64,000 nucleotides of DNA from Protopterus annectens (Eukaryota; Chordata; Ceratodontiformes; Protopteridae). The notes beneath the pieces are model-generated. The model did not search any database, was not told the DNA's origin, and saw only the letters and a list, made by a program, of their open reading frames with translations. This document shows positions 12,520-25,639 of this stretch, one piece after another (within the stretch, counting starts at the first letter, position 1; the number at the start of each line of letters is the position of its first letter). The position numbers and the translations under genes are program-made. The stretch spans positions 1,078,146 to 1,142,145 of the forward strand of contig NC_056734.1 in NCBI RefSeq assembly GCF_019279795.1, read 5' to 3'.

Positions 12520-13451
12520 TCACGGTGTCCAGCCATGGCCACGTGACCTGCGCCTGCCAGGGGTTGCACGGGCACTACCAGGCAGAGGTCCAGATTGGGT
12601 ACTGTCTGATGACACATGTCCACTGGAATCATGTCCCTGTTGGGACCATCCAGGACCATGTGCACATGGCCTGCTGTGTCCTGGTGTGGACTGCACAGCA
12701 CCAGCTGCACTGCTGCTGCTACCGCCACTATGGGAGCGGGCATGTGCAGTAGCATGTTCACGTAGACCTTCAACAGGTGATGTAGCTGACCTACGTCCAC
12801 GTGCCCGATGCCTCACTCCCACCAGATGTTCCAGCACAGACATTCCATGCTCGAGGATTGACATGCCATGGTCAAGGACTCCCACCATGTCACCCAATCA
12901 TCTATCCAAAACATCTGCAAGATGATGGTGAGCATTTGCAAGTGCCTGGATGTTGTCAGTTAATGAATGGACAGCAGCCCTCTGAAGCCTCAGACCTTCT
13001 CTGTTGTGCCATTCAGCACATGCCTGTGCCTCCATTACAGCCTGAAACATGCATCTGGTGACTCCAGCTGATGTGCTTTGTCTCACAGGGGCATGTTGGC
13101 CAGTGGTCCTCCTACGAGCAGCGCTGGGCACATGCCTGTGTGGGACATCACCAGTCTGTTGACTGGGATCATGGTGTGCAGGCACACCTTCCATAGTCTC
13201 CACACTTCCCTGTTCCATGCTACCACCCGCCAACTGTCCTTCCTCTATGGCCAGTGGTGATGGGGTATGTGCAGGCAGGGGAACTGTGTGCGAGGATGAG
13301 GGGGAGACAGGTGGAATGGCAACCAATGGCACAGATTCAGCCCCTGACAACCCTGCCTGTGCCTCAATCATACTATCATCATCACTGCTAGAGTCTGTGG
13401 GGACACTAACATCAGGTGGACCGCAGGAGGGCAATGCACCTACATCAACAC
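12520..13451 (-). CDS. Harbinger Myb/SANT-like partner protein, exon 2
   Basis: Second exon of the DNA-binding partner gene. A good acceptor (pyrimidine tract then CTCACAG) precedes 13451, and its phase fits the exon 1 donor, giving LPG then [10 protein letters not shown]. The exon encodes an acidic/Ser-rich linker (SSSDDDS), a Pro/Ser/His region, a basic patch ([10 protein letters not shown]), a segment typical of the C-terminal part of these proteins ([19 protein letters not shown]), heptad-like repeats ([12 protein letters not shown]) and an Arg/Ser/Gly-rich tail. One in-frame TGA interrupts the frame near 12898; the frame continues unchanged beyond it, so a single C-to-T change is likely. 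In this superfamily the Myb-like protein binds the transposon ends and brings the transposase to the nucleus. I recognise the type, not a specific ortholog. Confidence 0.7.
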
Positions 13452-13494
13452 CTGTGAGGGGAAGACAAGAACTGTACATTACAAGTTATACCAG

Positions 13495-13682
13495 ACACAC
13501 AGACAGACAGACAGAGACACACAGACAGACACACACAGACAGACAGAGACAGACATACAGACATACAGAAACAGACAGAAACAGACAGAGACACAGACAG
13601 ACACACACACACACAGACAGACACAGACAGACACACACAGACACACACAGACACACAGACACACACAGACACACACACACAC
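13495..13682. repeat. CAGA/CA-rich minisatellite
   Basis: Alternating ACAGACAG and ACACACAG blocks over about 190 bp, just inside the intron next to the exon 2 acceptor of the Myb-like gene. Confidence 0.9.
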
Positions 13683-13689
13683 TACATGC

Positions 13690-13862
13690 AGGTGATATGG
13701 CAGATGGCATTCAGCTTAGACAATTATAGTTTCAGCTTAGACAATTATAGTGGTAGTTATCATACATCCCTGAGTTGCACACAACAGCATGCATGTGTTA
13801 TAGCAGATGGCATGCACCTTACACAATTATAGTGGTGGTTAGCATACATACCTGTATTGCAC
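13690..13862. repeat. Tandem duplication, about 100 bp x 2
   Basis: GCAGATGGCAT ... ACAATTATAGTGGT...TACATCC recurs within about 100 bp, and a shorter TTCAGCTTAGACAATTATAG duplication is nested in the first unit. Confidence 0.7.
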
Positions 13863-16081
13863 CATTTGTGTTAGTAGCCTATGCCCCATACCTGCAACAC
13901 AATGCATGCACTTTGCACCATTGCACTGCACTGCCATGGTGTGTGCAACATACACCACATGTTAACAGACCATCGCTGACCTTTGTACATCTGCCACTGA
14001 TGCTTTGTGTTGGCCACCACCCCTATGTGTGAGGACATGAGCAGTAGGGTATGTCGACTGCATACTATGTTTGCCTGAGCCCTAGCTTGCATATCTCCCC
14101 AAAGCAGTGCATGTCTGTTCAACATTATTCTGCCTATCCCTGAGCTGAGTCTAGACATTGTGCATGTGGCTGTACACACATGTTTGACATGGCTGTCCCT
14201 ACTTTGCAATGGTGCCACAGACCAGCACAGGTTTACAGTACACCAGCCTGCTGTGTGGCATATGACCTTGCCAATCACATGTAGTATGACATGTCTTCTG
14301 CTGACATGTTGAATGACATGCATACATGTGTAACACAATGGTGTCCTTTCCAATCTACAGTATGGTAATGGTGTCCCAATGCAGGGACATGTTATACTAA
14401 CATGGGCCTTCAGCTGATGCAATGTTGTCTGTCCACCCTACAAATATGCAGGGACATACTGCACATTGAGCTGATGTGCATAGCCATTGCAGGGCATCAT
14501 GTGGCTTCACAATTGCTATACAGTGTGAGCTACTGACACAGTTCATAGCCATGACTATGTTCACATACAATACATATCTAATGTGGAATGTGACCCACGT
14601 CACTGAGGTGTATACACACTAAACCCTAATGTGGAATGTGTGACACAGGTCACAGAAGGGTATACAGATGACACCCCTGCACATCTGCAACCATATTACT
14701 GATGCCTGGCAACTATGCCCACACATGGCTAACTTAGCAGTACTCTATGTCCCACATGCCATCTGTGTACCTCACACACATGAGGAGCAGGCATGACAGT
14801 GATGTCTGACACCAGCAAGGTGAATGTACTGTATCTGTGGCTTGATGTGGTTGTATGTGTATGTTGTGCAACACATGTATGTATTTGGATACTGTATAGG
14901 TGAATGCTTCCATGTCGTGACACACTCAAGATGTTCAAGACATGTTATGTGGTGGTTTCATGTTATGCCTACACAAGCTGTGCACAGGCCTGTATGATGT
15001 TTAGTGTTTCACATCTGCAATATCACCATTACACAAAGGCCATAGTTGTATTGTGTCGAGCCAATGTACAACAGGGTGTACACACATGTACATCACTTCT
15101 ACTGTGTGTGTTGCTTCATGTCTCTGGCCATCCTCCATGGCCATGTGTACACATGTTCTGTCCAATGGTTGTGATGGCCATCTTATTTCACATGTCAGTG
15201 TTATCCCATATGACATACACCCATAGATGTCATATGCTCCACTGAGGACAGGGTTATGCAGACAAAGGGTGGTATGTATGGGATGTGAGACATGTTTTGC
15301 AGGATAGTTGAGCAGTGTTGCAGTCAGCCCACTACATGTCATGGACATGTCAGATAGCACATGACATTGTGTGACATTCATAGCAAGGGTATAATCCACA
15401 AGGGTGTATCCTGTGGGCCGGTCATACTCCAGCTCCAACACATTTAGAGTGTGTGCACACATATGCTCTCTGTACAGTACTGTTCATATTCCCAACATGT
15501 GTAATGCTGATATGTAGTACCTGTCCCTACAGTGGAACACACCTCCACCATTGTATTCACTGTTGTCCACACATCTGGCAATGACAGTTTGGAAGGTTTA
15601 GTGTAGGTGTTTCATATAGTCTTCAATTGTTTCACATAGGTAAACACTGTGATGCATTGCAGGTCTGACCAGTGTCCATTAACAGGACCACCATACATTA
15701 TGTGTATGTGTGTTATGGCAGATAGCATGCAATTAATATGTTCCATGCATTATCAAGCCTGGTAAATAATAACAATCTCACCTGACACAGGCTGCTGTCA
15801 CTGCAAAATGCCAGAGGTACCTAAACAGGAGTGTCACAGCAGTAAGATCATTATCCACACCTGTGTGATAGCTACAGGGTGCAATGTCCATGTTAGCACA
15901 TAAGCCAGTACAATACACTATACTATGGAGTATGCACATCTGTGCATACATAGAGTAGCAGACTATAGTATGTGGCATGTGTGCATACATGCCTTGCATA
16001 TGATGTTACATTACATATTGTACAGTAACACATGTAACTATGTGAAATATAGTTGTGTTTATATGTGCAGTAGTGACTTAC
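13863..16081 (-). other. Intron of the Myb-like gene (remainder); no other gene recognised
   Basis: Between a donor CTG/GTAAGT (16081) and the acceptor before 13451. CA/TG-rich. A 48-bp tandem pair (TAATGTGGAATGTG at 14579 and 14627) is the only clear structure. Confidence 0.5.
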
Positions 16082-16491
16082 CAGGCAACTCCAGGCTCGG
16101 TGGTTGAGAGACACCCACCTCCACAATACCAGCTAAAGCTTGTGGATGGAGGTCTGCAGGTGTCCCCAGGTTGGCCAGTAGCTCCTCGGTACATGTGAGT
16201 GGGGGCTGGGTGAGTGGCCCCCACCTGTTGCACCTTGTTCCCTGGTGATTGCATTAGCATGCTGTTTTGCCCATCTTATGAGGTCAGTGCAGTGTCGGCG
16301 CACCTGCTGATAGGTGCGATTGTGACCGCCAACATCATTTACCCTCCTGCAGAGTTCCTCCCACAGGGCATCCCGCTGCTGTGCATCCTGTGGCACATGG
16401 CTGAAGAGTGTTGTGTGGTTGTCGAGGAGGTATGGGATGAGGACCTCATCCTCCAAGTGGCTGTATGCTGGCAGTCTGCTATGTGGCATAC
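16082..16491 (-). CDS. Harbinger Myb/SANT-like partner protein, exon 1 (DNA-binding domain)
   Basis: The coding part begins at ATG 16489 (MPHSRLPAYS), just after an acceptor-like TGTCTTCCAG, so a non-coding exon may lie upstream. Residues 9-95 form a Myb/SANT-like domain of the type found in PIF/Harbinger second proteins and NAIF1-like proteins: hydrophobic helix EDEVLIPYLLDNH, LF, then RDALWEELCRRVNDVGG, then RTYQQVRRHCTDLIRWAK and the usual TGGG that ends the domain. After it, a one-base frameshift near 16190 moves the protein-like reading to the next frame (EELLANLGTPADLHP), which runs to a strong donor CTG/GTAAGT at 16082/16081. The donor phase matches exon 2. Conserved residues of the domain are intact; only the linker is shifted. 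Confidence 0.75.
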
Positions 16492-16604
16492 CTGGAAGAC
16501 ATAATGATGGAGACAGGTCACAGTAACTCACAGAGAAGTACAGCAGTACAGCTGAACATACATGTGTATCACATTTATTAAGATTACAAATACATCTTTG
16601 CAAA

Positions 16605-17035
16605 TCTACATGACACTAACACCACTGACATGTATAAGTCACACACATTTGACACTTACTGGTGATGTGATGTTATCACCATATATGTGTGTGTCATGTG
16701 ATGACATTGCTCATACACCATGTGGATGTTGTCTTGATGTGGGCATGTCTGTTTGCCTGTACTGGTGTCTTTACCTATCAGCACATGCCTGGATGTGTTC
16801 ACATTAATGCAATCAACCTTAATGCTGTGTATATGTCACATATATAGTCATACATAGCCATTAGGGACATGACCTGTGACCCTGCAGACTTGCAAGCATG
16901 TATGTGTTTTGCCATATACATCTACATGGCACTGTACAGCTGTGTAGCATCCTGCCATGTATTGCCTGTGTTGCACATGTGTAACACATGGGACAATAGC
17001 TAGCCTGATGGTATTTGCAGGGTTGGATATCAACT
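16605..17035. other. No gene recognised
   Basis: Upstream (minus strand) of the Myb-like exon 1. CA/TG-rich. A promoter for the Myb-like gene could be here, but no definite element is seen. Confidence 0.35.
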
Positions 17036-17039
17036 ATAG

Positions 17040-20000
17040 CATGTATGGTCATAGTGATCTAGTAGGCTATATGCCCTGGGCCATTTATGAGCCTAGGCAG
17101 ACAGGTTACCTAGCTGTAGGCAACAGACAGGTAAGTTTCAGTGGCCAGTTCAAGCAGTGCCACAGAACTGATCCACAGGGTTACTGATATATTTGGCATG
17201 CGGTCATCACACCATGTCACAGAGAGGGGCGATGTGCAGCTTTGCTGGACAGGGATGCATAGTATGGCAAGAGTATGTTAAGTGTATGGGACAGAGATCT
17301 GTCAGGCATGTTGTGATCCTTGTACTAGAAAGGTGGATGTCCATGAAGTATGTGTTTATTTGGGATCAGGATGTGTTAAGTGTAGCATGTCCAACACCTC
17401 TGGGTTGGACATGGCTTTATTCAGGGTAGGCTGCATGCTACATAGTGCAGCTAGGGATTGGGAAGGGCAGTGTAGGCCATCTACACATGGGCAATAACCC
17501 TTAAAGGAAATATGTGATCTATTATGGGTCACATGGGTGTTGAGTATGGCTGAGCAATTATCTCTATATTCCTGGATGGCACCCTGTCATGATTAGGGGT
17601 GCCACATATGACTACCTGTCTGGTGTGGTGAAGTAACTATCAAAGGAAAGTACTGTCCAGCTGCATCCCATACACACAGTTGCCATTATGTTGACCGCTG
17701 CCTAGGTGGTAGTTAATGGGTACAGGGTTTGTAACATAGGGGATGACAATGCAATACTTAGCTGTCAGATTGTGGCCATACATCACACACCACACATCTG
17801 ACACACTAAGGCCCTTCTGTATGTTGAACGCAGCACACATTGAGTCGACTATTGCTCCTAGTTCATAGTCATTTGCAAACATCAATAGGCTGATGCCTTC
17901 TGTGTTAGTCTGTGTGGTATAGATAACAAAGAGGGGAGTACCAGGAATGACCCTGTATTACTGTGGCTGGCACTGGTTTGATGTGCGTGTATTAGTCAGA
18001 CACCTTCTGTAGTGTTGGTTCTGCCAGCAGTCCAGTTGCCAACCACTCCTGTGACATAGGAATATACACCTAGTTTACTGAGTGTAGCTGGAACACAGTA
18101 TGGGTGATGGTGTCCTATGACCTGGCAAGGTCATGATATGCAGTGTGAATCAACCCTACTGTCATCTACATCTGTACCGAGTACATCAAATATGTTGATC
18201 ACGGTTCATGGCCTTACAGACCAGACTCAGCAGGGTAGTTGTGCACTATGTCCCATTATCAATGGTGTCTCCCCCTTTGTGGGGTGTGATAACTGTTGCT
18301 GTGCACCATTCGGTGTGTACACAGCCTGACATGGAGCTATGATTGAACATGATGTGTATGTGGATAGCTGAATGTTCTTACATTTGTGTAGGATACACCC
18401 TGGGATGTTGACAGGTCCCATGAAAGCTGTATGTATGGCTTTAGAGAGTGCAGCTTGTACCTGCATAGTCATTAGTACAGGGGCCCTGTAGTGTACATGG
18501 ATATATTACTAAGTGTACCTGTTGGGGGGAGGTGGGAGTGGGTTTAGGTTCTCCAAGACCCTATCTGGATGAACAGGTGCTATTTCTGTAGGTGCAGTAC
18601 TTCCCATGCCATAGTGCTGTGCAGCACGGCAGGTCTTGTCGTTGCCATTACGATTAATGACACAGCTATAGAATGCTCTGTGCTTGGCCTCATAATATGT
18701 GGCTGATTAGTTTCACAGTAGCTTTGTGTGGTTTTATATGGTGTATCTGCATCTTACTGAGGCTGACCAGGGATCACCTACACTCATGTGTGTTCACTCT
18801 TGCAACAGTTACTACCTTCTGTGGTACAGTTTAAAGCATGGTACCACCAGTTTGCCTTCTTGTTTGTGTTGGGTTGAATCCTGGTTCTGTTTCAATGGCA
18901 CAATCACTGCACATATGTGACTGCTTAAGGTTCATTTGTGTAGGATTCAGCATTTGCACATGCATTGTCCATCTGCATGGGTGCCATGACAGTCACCACT
19001 CTGCTCTTAGGAAACATAACATTGGCATTGGAGACTAACTATGTGTAGCATACTGTTAGCCCTGTTTGTGTGACTACTGTGATCCAGGTCAGTGGGGTCG
19101 ATGGAATCCAACATGCATTGAGCGCAGGTGTTGGTACATGAGGAGTCTTCCCAGTTCATAATGGAATAGTTGAGAGTAGCCATTATTATGGTTCTGTCTC
19201 AGACCTAATCTTCCCCATTACAGCACATTATGACAGTTGGGAAGTCCATGGCCTGGTGGGTGATCTGTCTCAAGGTGCATTTTGAATTCCACTTTGGCAC
19301 AAAGGTAGTTGCTCAGCATAATGCATCTGAAGTTATGCAAGTGCAACTAGCGTGGGGGTGTACATATCCTTCAGGAATATGGACACACCTGCGGCCATGT
19401 GTTCCAATAAAGGATAATGGGCAAGAGGTGAGGTATGTGTTATAACATGGTCATGCAGGTGTGCTCTCCAGAGCATTGAAACATGTCTCAGCCACTGCAC
19501 AGATATGTTCTCCATGTTAGGGATTGACATATGTGTGTCCATATAGTGTTTCTGACATGTATCATTGTGTAGCGAGACCCACAGTTTATTGCTTGGCTGT
19601 CCCTGTAACAGCAGTGGACCTTCACTTGAACTGTGCATGATGAAGGCACTATAGGGGAAGCATGAGCCCTAGGCAGTATCCAGATTCCCAGGGGTGACAG
19701 GTGCAGGCCCTGTCTGGCAAAGCATCATGGTCTGTCAACCATGTTATCCCAGGATGACAGATACTGGATACCCTTTGACTTGCACCACTACACTAGACAA
19801 TTGTGGAATACAATCCTTTTGTCCCTGTACTGCAGTATCATTCTGGCCAATGGCAGAATGCTACCCAGGCCTTGGGACATACCTGCATGGGCTACAAGAC
19901 CTGACAGTTCCTACATGTGTTTCCATGCAGTCCAGGCTACTGCATCACAGGTCCTGCACAACAACATGGAATATGCCAGAGCCATGTGTATAGTTCAAAA

Positions 20001-20520
20001 GGTGGTCTGAGTGTATGGGTATGTGGCTAATCATGGCAGACAGGCAGCTGACAGTATGTATGCCCTCATATAGGTTGGTGTGTAACATAGTGCTAGAGTT
20101 TGCATTCACAAATGAGTACTGTTGGGCATGTTTCCAGTCACGTGTTCTGAGGTGTGGCACAATTATGCAAACTATGTCATACAGTTTGTGTATTTCAGTG
20201 TCTGTCTCTTCCTGCTTGGGGGTCACTTGTTTGGCCAGATACTTAGAAGCATCTGTGAATGTGTGTGATTTCTGGTAGTGTGTGTGGGTGTCCTTACTGT
20301 GTTCTGGTAAGGGTATGTGTTGGTTGTGTTGATGAGCTGCATGTGTTAACCTACACCTCATGACTGTCCAGTCCAGTCATGGCTGTAGACTGGGCTGCCT
20401 TCCAGCTTACCCCTGTAGCTGCATCCCAAACAATGTGTGGGGCATGGTGTTAGGTGGGTTTGGCAGTGTACATGGCATAGAGATTACATTCCCCCAGGAT
20501 GGCCACATACACAAAGCTGA
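17040..20520 (-). mobile_element. CR1-type LINE copy B, old and decayed, inside the giant element
   Basis: Reads 5' to 3' on the minus strand. Near 20400-20505 are remnants of the ORF1 N-terminal region and the GTGTACATG segment shared with copies E and D. At 19640-19860 is the ORF1/ORF2 junction region shared with copies C-F. Endonuclease remnants lie at 19300-18950. RT remnants include KAIHTAFMGPVNIPGCILHK near 18420 and ANDYELGAIVDS near 17870. The 3' tail near 17040-17095 (reverse of AGCCTACTAGATCACTATG) resembles the LINE tail. Many stops and frameshifts are present, far more than in copies C-F. Confidence 0.75.
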
Positions 20521-20524
20521 CATT

Positions 20525-21183
20525 AGTAAACACCAGTAGCTGACTAGTGGACATGCCTGTATGAGCATTCAGTACTACAAGTACCAAGTACTGTATTTAG
20601 TTTACGTATTGCTTATGAAGATGTTTTAGACAGTGATGCTCACATGTAAATATTTGTGTTATGGACGTGACAACACTGGCTATTACAGAAACATTGTAGC
20701 TACCTTTAGCAGCAATCCTCCTCTGAGGAGCACATCACATCCTGTTAGTTGATTACAGATGATGCAAGTGTCTACAGGTCTGTTTCCTTCTCTGGGTATA
20801 TACTCACATATCCACCAGGACCATGAGCTCTGTTGGGCACAGACACCCACTCTCCAAACAGAGTCATGTATCAATAGACTCTGATGCCACTATCAACATG
20901 ATCAGGATATAATCAGATAGTGTGAGCCATCACCTATGAAGCAGCTATTACACATGGGCAGCTGTCTCCTACATCTTACACTCCTACTGCAGATGTTACA
21001 CTGGAGTTAAAGATGATATGCAACCTGTTTCATTACCAGTGCTGTGCACTACCTTACATACAGTATGTGCAAGTGGCTGTTAGGTTGGCAATGAGAGGTT
21101 GGGCTACACAAACCTGGTAGTTCAACCAGTGTGTCTGTACTCTCAATATCCACTCTATGTAGGTGTGCACATAGCCATTTGGC
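20525..21183. other. No gene recognised
   Basis: CA/TG-rich giant-element sequence without identifiable repeats. Confidence 0.4.
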
Positions 21184-21441
21184 CCAGCCCTGTAACAAGG
21201 GTCACTACACATTTGCATAACATGTACACATGCACAGCTGTTATTGCTTGCAAATGATACTAGAGAGGTCCAGCCCTGTAACAAGGGTCACTACACATTT
21301 GCATAACATGTACACATGCACAGCTGTTATTGCTTGCAAATGATACTAGAGAGGTCCAGCCCTGTAACAAGGGTCACTACACATTTGCATAACATGTACA
21401 CATGCACAGCTGTTATTGCTTGCAAACGATACTAGAGAGGT
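21184..21441. repeat. Three exact-looking tandem 86-bp units
   Basis: CCAGCCCTGTAACAAGGGTC starts at 21184, 21270 and 21356. The units look identical apart from one A/G difference in the last, so the array is young. Confidence 0.95.
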
Positions 21442-23325
21442 GGATATTACATGTGTTATGTGCATGGATAGTTACCTGGCTCTTCCAATTATCTTTGCTA
21501 TCATGCTGCTAAACTGTCAGATGAATACAAATGATATGTATCCTGTCATTGAGTATTGTAATTGCCAATAGACATAACTACTGTTTGCATAACATAACAG
21601 AACTGCTATGTAGAATAGAATACAGATCTGCCTAGAATACTGTACATTACACAGTTATTGGCACAATATCCCACAATGCACACCATATTTGCATGGTAAG
21701 CCCACCTTTAACATGTTCATCTTACTTATACACCCATACATATGTCGACTGTTACAATATATCGACATATACTATCCCCTGTTATAGCACATACTTGTTG
21801 GACCAATCCTGACACTGACAGTGGCTGGAAGCGAATTGGTGGGTTCCAAGCCCATATCATCCCTTGTGGTGTATGCAGAGTTTGCCATGTGACCTACAGC
21901 AGTACACACATAGAATACTACAAGCATTACTACTGCTCAACAATACATCGCTACAAGATAGCTATTTCCACTATATGCATTGATTACACTGTAATTCTTA
22001 CAGTACAGGTACTACATACACAGACATACTACATGTTATACATACCTTCTTAGTAATCGGAGGTGTTATTGACTAGTATAATACTCATTTTCAGTTCATC
22101 TTTCAGTGTTTTGTACTGTCCTACAGGTAGATACAGATGGTTTGAATGTGTGACAAGGCAACCTTTTATAGTTACAGATCAGTAACATGTGCTATCCCGA
22201 TGACCAATTGGTGTTCCTAAGTAGCTAATTACATGCACATCAGCTGCGCTGCTACTGCCTTAGCCAATACCATGGCTACAGTGGAGTATAATTGAGTACT
22301 CCACTTGGGCATTGTCCCTTTGCCTTACTTGTGAGGAAGACAGCGTGGAAGTGTTGTTTGGAATCTATTGCAACAGCTGTATGGAGATGAACAGTAATAT
22401 ATTGTGTGTAATGCCTAGAGGATTTGGTCTAAATGTGAGTACTGCTGTTATATTTCTGAACATTGCTACTTGTGCAGGGTTTGTCTGTACCTAATACTTC
22501 TGCATATGTTTCAGTCTGGCCAGGTTGTTTGACCAGCTCAAGGCTGCATAGCTATGCATATAATGTTAGGGGTTTACAGTGTGCTTACCAGACATATTTA
22601 GTTTGGTGTTACTGTGTATCATACTGTGCTGATAATCAGTACTCGGTAACACTTCCTGGTGTACGAACCTTTCAACCCTCTGAAACGGGATTAGTTCATA
22701 CAAACCCTGTTACATCAGCAGCTGTTCAATTGTATAACAGCAACTATTTCACATAGGGCCATGTTAGTGTGTCTGTGTCCAGGTATGTTAAGGTTTCAGC
22801 AGATGTTGTACAGTAGTTGAATAATTGGTTATGGTATGACAGTATGTATTGATGTAATTATTTTGGTTGTGGGGTAGATGTTGGTGGGTGTACATAGCAC
22901 ATGCAGGTGTGTAGGAACCCCTTTTATACAATGTCTATATGTGTGTGGGTGTTCTTTCCTATGTGAACACCTATCCCTTAGTGGACTAATACTATGGTAA
23001 TTGCAGGCTGATTCATTAAGGCACTATTAAATGCTTCCTGTATAGCATGCAGGTACTGTTAGTCCTTGAATCCTTTTGGCAATACATCGGAATGTAATAA
23101 AGTTTTGCAAAATGAAAGCTGTCTGTGTATTTCTGTCATGGATATTTGCAGTCATTGCAGTTGTGTTGGTGACTGTGTCCATAGAACATATTTGTAATAG
23201 TGTATTGGCATATACTCTTCATATGTTATGTTCATATTGTTTGGGGGGGTGGAATGTGTGATTGCTATGGTCCATGTTATACTCAGATATGACCACTTTG
23301 GATGCTGTCTACAGACATGTATGTA

Positions 23326-23330
<5 letters not shown>
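21442..23330. other. No gene recognised; one Harbinger-end-like motif
   Basis: CA/TG-rich. At 23007-23022 the sequence GCTGATTCATTAAGGC resembles the GATTCATGAAG motif at the 32160 terminus. It could be a remnant terminal repeat of a smaller Harbinger or MITE. Confidence 0.35.
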
Positions 23331-23546
<216 letters not shown>

Positions 23547-23674
23547 ATATGTATATAGATATATATATTATTGCATACGTTTATCTGTACCTCCATAGAT
23601 GTGTAGATGTTTTTAACCTATCTATATATCTACATATATATGTAGACCTGTATATATCGACATGTCTCTATGTA

Positions 23675-23734
<60 letters not shown>

Positions 23735-23845
23735 CATACACCTTTAATTGGGTACATGGCGGGTTGTCCTATTTCAACACATTCCTCCCTTTTGTGTTTT
23801 AACCTGTCTGCATACACAACTGGGATAGGTACATCCCAGGTAGCT

Positions 23846-24055
23846 TAGTGTTAGGTTACTCTGAGGATGGAGTACATGGTTGCGGGTTCTACTCCTGGAA
23901 GGTGTTATTATTTTACCTCTCAGAGTAGGCACTGGTAGGGAAAGTGTGAATAATGCACATTTACGTGGTTGTAAGCAGGTTTGCCCATGGTCTGCATGAC
24001 ATTAAGCAAAGGTTAAACCTGTGAAGCGCTTCTCCGTTTACCATGTTTCAGCACC
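23846..24055 (+). repeat. tRNA-derived SINE, family A (copy A3)
   Basis: Box-A-like TAGCTTAGTGTTAGG and box-B-like GGTTCTACTCC at tRNA spacing, then the family A body ending in GGTTAAACCTGTGAAGC. It lies head to head (tails facing) with copy A4. Confidence 0.6.
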
Positions 24056-24232
24056 ACTTACCATCGCGCAAACCCATGGAAACCCACTTACAACTGCTTA
24101 AGAGTGCTTTAATCCACCTGCATCCAACAGCCCTTATTCTGGCCCTCAAAATAACCTAACAGCCCTTGCAGGTCTTGAACCCGGGACCATGAACACCACA
24201 GTCACTGACTTTACCACTAAGGCATCTGAGAT
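24056..24232 (-). repeat. tRNA-derived SINE, family A (copy A4)
   Basis: Reverse complement: GATGCCTTAGTGGTAAAG (box A) and GGGTTCAAGACC (box B). The following 24245-24380 matches the left part of composite unit 1, so this is the start of a third, truncated composite unit. Confidence 0.65.
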
Positions 24233-24439
24233 ATGTACAAATGTTATGGTGTTTAGAATATACATTGTACTACAGACATTCCTCACTACTGAAAACAAAT
24301 GTGACAGTCAGTTGGTGTACATATGTCTGATACATGTTAATGTTCATATGTTTGTGAAATTAGGTGTTGCAATGTGACATGACAGGGTGTATTATGAATG
24401 AGAAAGGTTCTTGCTTTGTGTCCTTTTATATTGTCCCCA

Positions 24440-24698
24440 TACTCCATGTATACCCCTCCAGTTCACTTATTGGACATCCGACCCAGGCCCTCCTTGATGC
24501 ATGATTGCATTACCCATCATTCCTCCCCACCCCAATCTTCACATACACAACAACCACCCCTTCTATGGTGAATTAGGTTAATATTAATTGTTATAATACC
24601 AGAGCTGCATGTGTTTTGTGTACACTCCAATTCCTTTGGAGTGCTTCTGTGTCACGAAGTGTGTTCATAGATGTTTATATATATGGCTATTGATGTAA

Positions 24699-24767
<69 letters not shown>

Positions 24768-24776
24768 CAGACATCA

Positions 24777-24839
<63 letters not shown>

Positions 24840-25010
24840 TATTAGTTTGTAACAGTAATACATATGTAGACTGGAATGTGTTGGTTCACAAACTACAGTA
24901 CATTACAATGTACTGTACATATGTACACAAAGTGACTGTCCCATTTGTGATCATTACAGTGAAATGCATATGGTATAAGGTGTAGTCTCAAGACCATGAA
25001 ACATGTATAC
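24440..25010 (-). repeat. Composite repeat unit 2 (inverted relative to 6412-6960)
   Basis: The reverse complement gives GGGACAGTCACTTTGTGTAC, a (TA)n pair (24779-24834 and 24703-24757), TCGTGACACAGAAGCACTCC and TGGTTGTTGTGTATGTG in the same order as unit 1. The two copies are about 18 kb apart and inverted. Confidence 0.75.
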
Positions 25011-25013
25011 ACC

Positions 25014-25240
25014 TCGGATGGCTTAGTGGTAAGTCCCATGACTATAGTGTGCATGGTCCAGGGTTCAACACCTGCAATGCTTTACAAATGTTTTTTACTG
25101 CAGAATAAGGCTCATTTAAGCAGTTGTAAGCATGTTTAAAAGTGTTTGTGTGACATTATAGCAGCGGTTAAACACAGTTAAACAAACTTTGTAACGTATA
25201 ACCTGTGCGCGCAAACACGGCCACATCCGCTAACTACTCA
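25014..25240 (+). repeat. tRNA-derived SINE, family A (copy A5)
   Basis: The best preserved copy: box A GATGGCTTAGTGGTAAG, box B GGGTTCAACACC, then a body with AAGCAGTTGTAAGCATG, GGTTAAACACAG and GCGCGCAAACACGG. Confidence 0.7.
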
Positions 25241-25399
25241 GGATATATACATGTCAGTGAAGTAACATCTCACTATGTGCTGACATAACATTACATTCTC
25301 TGTTGACTGTACTCTCCAGCACACATGGGTTTATATGGGTGTTTTGAATGTTTATTATACAGATGATTACTACCTATATATGCAAGCTGTGGTTAAGGT

Positions 25400-25500
25400 A
25401 TACTTTTGAACATGATAAACATCCCTGCCTTTATCGGGATTGTAACCTCGAATGCACAGATACTATGCAGATGCTGTAACCATTACACTGTTGACATTAA
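25400..25500 (-). repeat. tRNA-like remnant
   Basis: The reverse complement carries AGTGTAATGGTTACAGCAT and, at box B spacing, GAGGTTACAATCCCG. Probably a SINE head; not a functional tRNA gene. Confidence 0.35.
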
Positions 25501-25639
25501 CGTTGCTTCCACCTATTTCCTATTTAGATGATTTCTATGTGTAAGCTAGGCTAAGCAAAGGGGGGAGCCCCCAAACTCACTGAGCTTCACGTACTCTTGA
25601 AATAACAACATATAACAAATGTACTGTGAGACAATACAT

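Noticed and set aside
13445-13710. Cys/Val/Ser-rich frames on the minus strand
   Set aside because: Arise from the CAGA/CA minisatellite in the Myb-gene intron.
25014-25090. Functional tRNA gene
   Set aside because: Boxes A and B are present, but the acceptor stem does not pair and the sequence continues into a repeated SINE body.
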